From the NCBI GenBank assembly GCA_001002765.1, contig LCMS01000009.1:1-35232 (forward strand): DNA of 35,232 nucleotides, read 5' to 3'. The stretch is from Candidatus Uhrbacteria bacterium GW2011_GWE2_46_68 (GTDB lineage: Bacteria > Patescibacteriota > Patescibacteriia > UBA9934 > GWF2-40-263). Positions 28,954 through 35,232 of the stretch are shown piece after piece. Every line of letters begins with the position of its first letter. Positions within the stretch are counted from its first letter, which is position 1. A program made the translations under genes and the position numbers. Below the pieces are notes generated by a model, which was given only the letters and a program-made list of their open reading frames with translations, searched no databases and had not been told where the DNA came from.

Positions 28954-29877
28954 TGGGGTCAGGTCGTGCTTCGTGCTTTTTTTATTTTTTTGTATACTCC
29001 TCGGCTGATTTTACTAACGACAGATCGATCTAAATGAAGAAATCTGGCTATTTCCGACGCAGAATACCCGCAAAGAAATCGAGCAAATACTATCGCCTCA
29101 TTTCGTTCGTTCTTCGTTGAAATATCTTCAAAAAGTTCTTGAAGGTTTGGTTTTCCTACTATTCTTTCTTCTCTGGAATGTTCTTTAATGTGCTCGGAAC
29201 TTTTTGTTTTTTTCCAAATCCAATGAACAAATTGTGGGGTGCCTAAAATAAAACGATGTGTCAAATCACGATAAGGATCCTCAACACAAGTTCCTTCCGA
29301 AATGAAACGATGATATTCCTTTTGAGCTTTATTTTTACTTTTTGAAAATAAGCTGAGCATCCAATTGATGGATAACCAATCAGGACAACAAACGGACCCA
29401 ACGGTTGCTCGATAGCTACTCCATTTCCAAAATCGTGGATGAGAAACCAATTTTGCACGCACTGGGTTCAATATAATGTAACGGGAAACACCAAGGAGAT
29501 AAGATTCCTTTTCGATAACAAATGCCTTATAACGACCTTGAAACAAATGTCCAATACGTCTATGGCGAGCATTAAACCATTGTGTATAGTTACCATTGAG
29601 ATCCCTCATTGCTTTGGAAAGATTTGCATCTGGCGTTTCGATAAGTAAATGGTAATGATTGTCCATAAGACAATAGGCATGACAAATAAGATGATAGGTT
29701 TCAACAGCTTTCCGCAACCAATCAAGAAATTTTTTTCTATCCTTATCATCTAGGTAGATGTCCTGAAAAGCATTACCCCTGGTTATGACATGGTAAAGAG
29801 CATTTGAATACTCGACACGGATTGGTCTGGACATATCAATCATTATAGCAAAAAGCACGAAGCACGACCTGACCCCA
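28954..29877 (-). mobile_element. RAYT-type element: Y1 transposase gene with perfect 28-bp terminal inverted repeats
   Basis: 28954-28981 tggggtcaggtcgtgcttcgtgcttttt is reverse complement of 29850-29877 aaaaagcacgaagcacgacctgacccca; encloses the Y1 transposase ORF. Confidence 0.92.
28959..29834 (-). CDS. REP-associated tyrosine transposase (Y1/HUH, IS200-like TnpA_REP) with C-terminal HTH
   Basis: MSRPIRVEYSNALYHVITRGNAFQDIYLDDKDRKKFLDWL, HUH-type MDNHYHLLIETPDANLSKAMRDLNGNYTQWFNARHRRIGHLFQGRYKA; C-terminal GYSASEIARFLHLDRSVVSKISRG. Confidence 0.95.
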   Translation of the reverse strand: MSRPIRVEYSNALYHVITRGNAFQDIYLDDKDRKKFLDWLRKAVETYHLICHAYCLMDNHYHLLIETPDANLSKAMRDLNGNYTQWFNARHRRIGHLFQGRYKAFVIEKESYLLGVSRYIILNPVRAKLVSHPRFWKWSSYRATVGSVCCPDWLSINWMLSLFSKSKNKAQKEYHRFISEGTCVEDPYRDLTHRFILGTPQFVHWIWKKTKSSEHIKEHSREERIVGKPNLQELFEDISTKNERNEAIVFARFLCGYSASEIARFLHLDRSVVSKISRGVYKKIKKARSTT

Positions 29878-29953
29878 CTTTACATTTATCCCCTCTTCCC
29901 CCAAGATACAAATTGTCCCTCATTGATATACCCCTCATCATTCGGAGGCTCTC

Positions 29954-30169
29954 ATGAACGGACAAATGCCCTTTACTTTTCGACCCTGGATGTGGATTCT
30001 GCTCTTCGTTGGAACAGCCTTGCTTCTCTTCAACTACGATCCTGTGGGAGATCTGCTCAACCAGTGGTTTGGCCCCAGGGCTGAACGATGGGCAACGAAC
30101 ATCATCCTGTGGATTGCAATCATCCTCTTCACGTTCCTTCCGAAAAAAAACCCTCCTCCACAAGAGTGA
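29954..30169 (+). CDS. Small hypothetical membrane protein (71 aa)
   Basis: SD GGAGG before ATG; two hydrophobic segments; adjacent to downstream SD-bearing ORF. Confidence 0.65.
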   Translation: MNGQMPFTFRPWMWILLFVGTALLLFNYDPVGDLLNQWFGPRAERWATNIILWIAIILFTFLPKKNPPPQE

Positions 30170-30196
30170 ATGAACACTACCCTCAAGGAGACCCTC

Positions 30197-30640
30197 ATGC
30201 CCAAACTCAGCTGGCTCGAAGCGGCGGAAAAGTATAACCGCCATTCCCCTGCTGCCAAGAAGCAGGAAGAAGATGCGCTTGTGCATCAGATCGCGAGAGA
30301 ACTTCAGCAGTTCCTCGACAGCCCTGAAGGACAAGCGGCCTTGGAGCTCCTCAAGGCAAGTGGTCGTCACATCATCCTCGCCGAGGAACGCGATGGTGCG
30401 CATGGTACGGTCTATTTCCTCGATGGTGAAGGACTGCGAAAGTCCCACGAAGCTATGGGGATGTGGACGGCCTATGCAAACCCACAGGAGGGACACGTCC
30501 GTAGCCCGCGAGTTCTGCCTCTTGAGGCAAGAGAAGCTGTGGAAGTTGTGAAGCACGACAGACAACCTCTTGTCGAACTCATCGCTTGCATCCGCCGCGA
30601 TCTCGACAACATCGCCGCCGAGGCCCCCTCTTCTCCCTGA
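30197..30640 (+). CDS. Hypothetical soluble protein
   Basis: SD AAGGAG, start MPKLSWLEAAEKY; terminator downstream. Confidence 0.7.
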   Translation: MPKLSWLEAAEKYNRHSPAAKKQEEDALVHQIARELQQFLDSPEGQAALELLKASGRHIILAEERDGAHGTVYFLDGEGLRKSHEAMGMWTAYANPQEGHVRSPRVLPLEAREAVEVVKHDRQPLVELIACIRRDLDNIAAEAPSSP

Positions 30641-30655
30641 TCCTCTTTTCACGCA

Positions 30656-30679
30656 AACGACCCTCACCGGTCGTTTTTT
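30656..30679 (+). terminator. Rho-independent terminator
   Basis: aacgacc/ggtcgtt then tttt. Confidence 0.8.
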
Positions 30680-30733
30680 CGTACAAAAATGATAGAATAA
30701 AACACATCGCCTCCGTTATCTCACTCCTCTTTT

Positions 30734-31924
30734 ATGCGCTTCTACTCTTCCTTCTCAGCAAACGAACGTCGCCTCCTTCTTTCATTTCTATTTTTCATTA
30801 TTGCCTGGCCTGTTTTTAGCGTATTCACCAATACCTTCTTGTGGCGTCACTCTCAAGATATTTTTACGGTTATTGTTTTTAACCTTGGTCTGTACCTGGG
30901 TCTCCCTCTTGGCTTTCTTATAAACTCCGCTCTTCTTCATCGCTTTCCTTCCAAAACACTTTTCTTTTTCGGATGCATTTTGCAGGGAATCGGTCCGTTA
31001 CTTCTTACTCTCATAAATCCCTCCTCTTACATAATCATCACTATCCTCGGCACCTGTCTGGGTCTTCCTATGGGTTTGTATTGGGGCAACAGAAATCTCA
31101 TAACCTTGCGTATCACCGAAGGTCAACATCGTATAAATTTTTTGAGCATGGAAAGTTTTCAAAATACGGCGGTGGGAATGATCATCCCCATTTTTGTCGG
31201 TATCTATCTTACAAGTTTTTCCGGAGGTATAAACATAAGATATCTTATTGTCACCGTTTTGGCGTTTAGTTTTCTTCTTATTGCCGGCGCCTTGATCCTT
31301 TCTCTGAAAATAAAAATCCCACACGTAAAACTTTCCTCAGCTTGGATTACCCATGCCTCTACTTTTTGGAATCATCTGCGTTGGTTTGAATTTTTTGATG
31401 GAGTCATCACAGCTAATGAAGGCTTACTCTCTTTGATGATGATCTTGGTTTTTCTTGGAATGGAAGATGCTGTGGGTGGAACAAAAAGCGGCGTTGCCAT
31501 CCTGGCCGCCGTCATGATGTATTTTTTTGGAAAACGGATTCGGACAAAAGATTATGCGCGAGTGATACAACTCTCCCTGCTGTTGATTGGAGGAAGTGCG
31601 GCGATCTTTGCCTTTTTTTTCAATGCTTGGAGTGTGATCGTCTGCTTTGCCGCTTTTGGACTTATCAATGGTTTTCGTGCAACTGCTATGATGTCGATTA
31701 TCTACCGTATAGTGGATGAAGAAGTGGCGCGCACGCAAAAAAATCGATTTGCCTATTTGCTGGATCGGGAAATCTTTCTCAATATCGGCCGCCTGACTAT
31801 CCTCTTAGCGCTTCTCGTTTCTACAATCTTTGCTCCCACCACGACGCTTCGCTACGGTCTCCTTCTCACGAGCCTCCTTCATATTCCTCTCCTTGCATCT
31901 CTTCACAAACTCAAACTCCACTAA
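30734..31924 (+). CDS. MFS-like integral membrane transporter
   Basis: About 11-12 hydrophobic segments across 396 aa. Confidence 0.75.
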   Translation: MRFYSSFSANERRLLLSFLFFIIAWPVFSVFTNTFLWRHSQDIFTVIVFNLGLYLGLPLGFLINSALLHRFPSKTLFFFGCILQGIGPLLLTLINPSSYIIITILGTCLGLPMGLYWGNRNLITLRITEGQHRINFLSMESFQNTAVGMIIPIFVGIYLTSFSGGINIRYLIVTVLAFSFLLIAGALILSLKIKIPHVKLSSAWITHASTFWNHLRWFEFFDGVITANEGLLSLMMILVFLGMEDAVGGTKSGVAILAAVMMYFFGKRIRTKDYARVIQLSLLLIGGSAAIFAFFFNAWSVIVCFAAFGLINGFRATAMMSIIYRIVDEEVARTQKNRFAYLLDREIFLNIGRLTILLALLVSTIFAPTTTLRYGLLLTSLLHIPLLASLHKLKLH

Positions 31925-31928
31925 AAAA

Positions 31929-31955
31929 AGAGGCCCTGTCAGGGCTTCTTTTTTG
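31929..31955 (+). terminator. Terminator between the MFS-like gene and convergent greA
   Basis: agaggccct gtc agggcttct then T tract. Confidence 0.8.
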
Positions 31956-31956
31956 T

Positions 31957-32463
31957 TTATGTATTTTGTATTCCCTTCACAAGAAAGGTCATCTTCTTTT
32001 TCCCCATTTCCACTTCCAGCAATTCTCCCTCTCGTTTACCCATGAGCGATGCGCCCAATGGAGAAAGATGAGAAATCCTCCCGCGCATGGGATTTGTTTC
32101 TTGCGGTCCTACGATTTGAAATGTTCGCGGTCCTCCCTCCCCTTCCAAAACAACCACAGATCCTAATTGTACACGACCATTTTCCTGCGCCTGAATCACG
32201 GTCACACGTTTCAATTTATCTTTGAGAGTAAAGATGCTCGCGTCCAGTCGCCGCATCCGAGCTTTCGCTTCTTGATACTCCGCATTTTCCGAAAAATCTC
32301 CACGCTCGGCCGTAATCTGCACGTCCACAATCGCCTGCTTGTGTTGCGCTTCCAAACGCTGCAACCGATCTTGCAACTCCTGCAACCCCTGTTTTGTCAC
32401 ATAACAAACATCTTCGCCTTGCGTTGCTTTTAATGTTTGTGATCGTCGTGTGGGAATGCGCAT
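31957..32463 (-). CDS. greA: GreA/GreB-family transcription elongation factor
   Basis: YVTKQGLQELQDRLQRLEAQ, ERGDFSENAEYQEAKARMRRLD, ISHLSPLGASLMGKREGELLEV. Confidence 0.92.
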   Translation of the reverse strand: MRIPTRRSQTLKATQGEDVCYVTKQGLQELQDRLQRLEAQHKQAIVDVQITAERGDFSENAEYQEAKARMRRLDASIFTLKDKLKRVTVIQAQENGRVQLGSVVVLEGEGGPRTFQIVGPQETNPMRGRISHLSPLGASLMGKREGELLEVEMGKKKMTFLVKGIQNT

Positions 32464-32533
32464 AAGAGAAAAGCCCCAATGGGCTTCGTGATTATGAGGT
32501 GTGATCCTGTTATGGGTCAAAAAAAATGACGAT

Positions 32534-33445
32534 CTAAATCTTTAGATACCGTCGCATGGCAAAAGTGGTCGCGATCATATTGAGCAGGGCAAGCAACAAA
32601 AACTGTCCTCCAAAAATCCACAAACCATTTTGTATAAAGTAAACGGTCAAACCTGTTACGCTTCCAAAATATGCATCCACTTTTGGCTCCACTTGAAGCA
32701 AAATGGGGTAAAGCAAAGCGCCCGCAAGGACGGTTGCCAAAAAGCTGTACAAAATCGCCTCAAGCAAAAACGGAGAACGAATAAACCAACTGGACGCTCC
32801 CACAAGACGCATGATCCCAATCTCTTCTCGATGAATAAAAATCCCCATGCGCACCGTGTTGAAAACGATCAACGCGGTAATCAACAAAAATAAACCTGAG
32901 AGTCCGTACCCAAACCAACGCACCCGATCTGTACTCGCCTCAATACTGTTGATGATGTCTTGATAATTGGAAAAATCTTTTTCGCGAATCCACTCCTCAT
33001 AATCGGGGTGATCCAAGGCGCTGATAATAAAATCGAAATCATCAACATGATAGGCCTGGACAACCAAGGTGGATCCAAACGGATTGCCTCCGTACTCGTT
33101 CAAAGACTGCAAAATTTCCTCATCTCCTTCATGTTGAGTTTGAAATCGAGCAAGGGCCTCCTGGGCTGTCACCACTTGGACATCTTTGACTTGGGTGAGG
33201 GTTCGCAGATAAGACACCACGCTGGTGAGTTGATCCTCGGTGACGGTCTCGTAAAAATAAACCGAGACATCCACCCGTTGCTCGACATACGTAATCGCAC
33301 GGTCAGTCACCACATTCAAAACAAGGAGCACATTGATACTGAGTAAGGTGAGCAACAAAATACTCACCGTCATGAGCGACAACCAAACGTTGCGCCAAAA
33401 ATTCTGCACCGCGAACTTACTTGCACGATAAAAAGCGATAAACAT
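32534..33445 (-). CDS. ftsX: Cell division protein FtsX
   Basis: Four-TM permease with FtsX ECD region; HREEIGIMRLVGASSWFIRSPFLLEAIL; adjacent ftsE. Confidence 0.95.
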   Translation of the reverse strand: MFIAFYRASKFAVQNFWRNVWLSLMTVSILLLTLLSINVLLVLNVVTDRAITYVEQRVDVSVYFYETVTEDQLTSVVSYLRTLTQVKDVQVVTAQEALARFQTQHEGDEEILQSLNEYGGNPFGSTLVVQAYHVDDFDFIISALDHPDYEEWIREKDFSNYQDIINSIEASTDRVRWFGYGLSGLFLLITALIVFNTVRMGIFIHREEIGIMRLVGASSWFIRSPFLLEAILYSFLATVLAGALLYPILLQVEPKVDAYFGSVTGLTVYFIQNGLWIFGGQFLLLALLNMIATTFAMRRYLKI

Positions 33446-33456
33446 ATCCTCCTTGG

Positions 33457-34137
33457 TTAAATGCGATAACGACCTTCCTCGACATCGGACACCACCTCGC
33501 CATGATCAATGGTGATCACGCGTTTTTTAAGCGCGTTCACGACCTCACGATTGTGAGTAACCAAAACAACGGTTGTTCCAAACTCATTGATGCGCAAAAG
33601 AAGATCGATGATTTCGCGTGTGTTGAGTGTATCAAGATTGCCGGTCGGTTCGTCTGCGACAAAAATCTTCGGACGATGAACGAGAGCGCGGGCAATGACA
33701 ACGCGTTGTTGCTCTCCGCCAGAGAGTTGATGAGGATAGCGATGTGCGCGGTCACCCAAACCTACGATACGCAATACCTGGGGTACAACTTCGGCAATGC
33801 GCTTGGGACGTTCACCCGAAACTTCAAGCGCAAAGGCAACATTTTCTCCCACAGTCTTTTTTGGCAACAATTTAAAATCCTGAAACACCACTCCGATTTG
33901 TCGGCGTAGTACAGGAATATCGCGATTGGGAATTTTGGAAATATCCCACCCTCCAATTTCAATCACTCCTTTGGTCGGACGCTCTTCGGCAAAAAGAAGT
34001 TTTGCCAAAGTGGTCTTTCCTGTTCCGCTTTGTCCGACAATGGAAACAAATTCTCCCGGTTGAATATGCAAGCTGACATTCTTGAGCGCCACGATGTCAG
34101 GATGATATATTTTGGAAATATTTTTGCATCGGATCAT
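33457..34137 (-). CDS. ftsE: Cell division ATP-binding protein FtsE
   Basis: MIRCKNISKIYHPDIVALKNVSLHIQPGEFVSIVGQSGTGKTTLAKLL, LSGGEQQRVVIARAL, FVADEPTGNLD. Confidence 0.96.
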   Translation of the reverse strand: MIRCKNISKIYHPDIVALKNVSLHIQPGEFVSIVGQSGTGKTTLAKLLFAEERPTKGVIEIGGWDISKIPNRDIPVLRRQIGVVFQDFKLLPKKTVGENVAFALEVSGERPKRIAEVVPQVLRIVGLGDRAHRYPHQLSGGEQQRVVIARALVHRPKIFVADEPTGNLDTLNTREIIDLLLRINEFGTTVVLVTHNREVVNALKKRVITIDHGEVVSDVEEGRYRI

Positions 34138-34140
34138 ATC

Positions 34141-34169
34141 TTGTCAAGGAAATCATTATTCTTTATGAT
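34141..34169 (+). promoter_or_regulatory. Promoter of tRNA-Gly
   Basis: TTGTCA - 17 nt - TATGAT. Confidence 0.7.
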
Positions 34170-34210
34170 ACCTGGCACATAGGAGAGGGACAAGTGTATA
34201 ACAAATTTTT

Positions 34211-34285
34211 GCGGGAGTAGCTCAGTGGTAGAGCGTCTGCTTCCCAAGCAGAAGGCCGCGGGTTCGATCCCCGTTTCCCGCTCCA
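34211..34285 (+). tRNA. tRNA-Gly (anticodon CCC), CCA encoded
   Basis: gcgggagtagctcagtggtagagcgtctgcttcccaagcagaaggccgcgggttcgatccccgtttcccgctcca cloverleaf. Confidence 0.96.
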
Positions 34286-34326
34286 ATTAAAAATATCTGA
34301 CCTTGGTCGGATATTTTTAATTGGAG
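34281..34326. repeat. Long hairpin starting inside the tRNA-Gly 3' end
   Basis: ctccaattaaaaatatctgacc / ggtcggatatttttaattggag, loop tt, one wobble. Confidence 0.93.
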
Positions 34327-34371
34327 GAGATAAAAAACGGGAATCGAACCCAAAAAAAATAGCTCGTACCA

Positions 34372-34400
34372 TTGACTTTTTCAAAAAAAACGCGTACATT
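34372..34400 (+). promoter_or_regulatory. Sigma70-type promoter
   Basis: TTGACT - 17 nt - TACATT. Confidence 0.6.
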
Positions 34401-34432
34401 TTTGCACGCGTTCTTTTCCCCAAGGAGACCTC

Positions 34433-34891
34433 ATGCCCAACCTGCAGCGTGACTTTGACATCCGTGACTTTGAGTGGGACCACACGAGCTTTGGATTCAC
34501 TTTTACTCGACTTCAAAGCAATCTCCTTCAGCGCATCGCGCAAGGAGAAGACCTCATCCACCCTCAACACATCGAAATCATGGGTGAACAAGATCCTTTC
34601 TTTCCCAGGCTTATACGCCTGGCTGAAGGGTTCCTCGTCGAGGTGCTCTATTCCGGAAACGGAGAGTGTCTGTTTGTCCTGCATGCCGATGAGCTCCGTA
34701 CGTCACAACACGGAACACCCTTCATCTTCCTGCGCACCGTGGCGGTGGAATTCCACACCAATGGTATGGTCTACATCAAGACCTTCAGCAAGATCGCGGA
34801 CAATGCAATCACCGAAGATTTCCTCGAGGAAAAGGAAGAACACGAGGAAGAGGAAGGTGAATTGATCGTTCTGCGCGCCACTGGCGCCTAG
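34433..34891 (+). CDS. Hypothetical soluble protein with acidic C-terminus
   Basis: SD AAGGAG before ATG; promoter and terminator flank it. Confidence 0.75.
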   Translation: MPNLQRDFDIRDFEWDHTSFGFTFTRLQSNLLQRIAQGEDLIHPQHIEIMGEQDPFFPRLIRLAEGFLVEVLYSGNGECLFVLHADELRTSQHGTPFIFLRTVAVEFHTNGMVYIKTFSKIADNAITEDFLEEKEEHEEEEGELIVLRATGA

Positions 34892-34914
34892 CCCCTCACA
34901 TCGGGGCTTTTTTG
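34891..34914 (+). terminator. Rho-independent terminator
   Basis: gcccc/ggggc then tttttt. Confidence 0.8.
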
Positions 34915-34915
34915 T

Positions 34916-34944
34916 TTGCCAACCCCTCCTTCGTTTGTTATGAT
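34916..34944 (+). promoter_or_regulatory. Promoter of tRNA-Thr
   Basis: TTGCCA - 17 nt - TATGAT. Confidence 0.65.
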
Positions 34945-34961
34945 TTTCGCGCATCCTTTGT

Positions 34962-35037
34962 GCCACTGTAGCTCAGCTGGTAGAGCAATACTTTCGTAAA
35001 GTAGAGGTCGGCGGTTCGATTCCGCCCAGTGGCTCCA
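34962..35037 (+). tRNA. tRNA-Thr (anticodon CGT), CCA encoded
   Basis: gccactgtagctcagctggtagagcaatactttcgtaaagtagaggtcggcggttcgattccgcccagtggctcca cloverleaf. Confidence 0.95.
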
Positions 35038-35133
35038 TCCATTTTATTCTCAATCCTATCTTTCCCCCTCGTTCTCTTGTAGAAAAAAACCCAAAGCCTG
35101 ACCTAACCCCCATTTAAAAAACCACGCGTTCCC

Positions 35134-35232
35134 TGATCCGTACCCCAAAAAGTGGACACAAAAGTGTCCGCTTTTTGATTCTGTTAAACTACTATCATAT
35201 GAGCAAAAGAACATTCACAAAGGAACAGATCG
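35134..35232 (+). mobile_element. Truncated IS3-family-like insertion sequence end with start of transposase (MSKRTFTKEQI from 35199)
   Basis: Inverted exact copy of 1-97; IS3/IS150-like TGATCCGTACCCCAAAAAGTGGACA end. Confidence 0.8.

Noticed and set aside
29843-30667. 274-aa minus-strand ORF
   Set aside because: Antisense to two SD-bearing plus-strand ORFs (29954-30169, 30197-30640) with terminator; no recognisable domain
34163-34684. 173-aa minus-strand ORF containing GSNPRPSAWEADALPLSYSR
   Set aside because: Classic spurious translation of the antisense of a tRNA; overlaps tRNA-Gly and a well-supported plus-strand gene

Overview
A 35.2 kb AT-rich window that looks like one complete contig from a Patescibacteria/CPR-type genome (inferred from compact gene order, short UvrA and a T4SS-type coupling ATPase beside small CPR-like hypotheticals; not proven). 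Both ends carry the same 97-bp IS3-like element end in inverted orientation. Core content: MacA/MacB-like efflux operon, dnaX, a VirD4/TraD-like ATPase locus, cysS, a short dcw cluster (mraZ-rsmH-ftsL), a YjjX/NUDIX pair, uvrC-uvrA-uvrB, an NMNAT-like/DUF362 operon, murI, an MFS-like transporter, greA, ftsX/ftsE, and four tRNAs (Gln-CTG, Gln-TTG, Gly-CCC, Thr-CGT) with encoded CCA. Most notable: (1) a RAYT-type Y1 transposase with perfect 28-bp inverted ends, plus a REP-like hairpin and a decayed relic elsewhere in the window sharing its GGGGTCAGGTCG head; (2) palindromes that begin at the 3'-CCA end of two tRNA genes, one followed by an inverted copy of the T-arm and the other by an 18-bp direct repeat of the tRNA 3' end after a series of hairpins; (3) seven short orphan genes in self-contained transcription units with canonical Shine-Dalgarno sites, while the core genes inspected largely lack them; (4) helically phased MraZ operator boxes. 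All calls come from reading the sequence; no searches were run.
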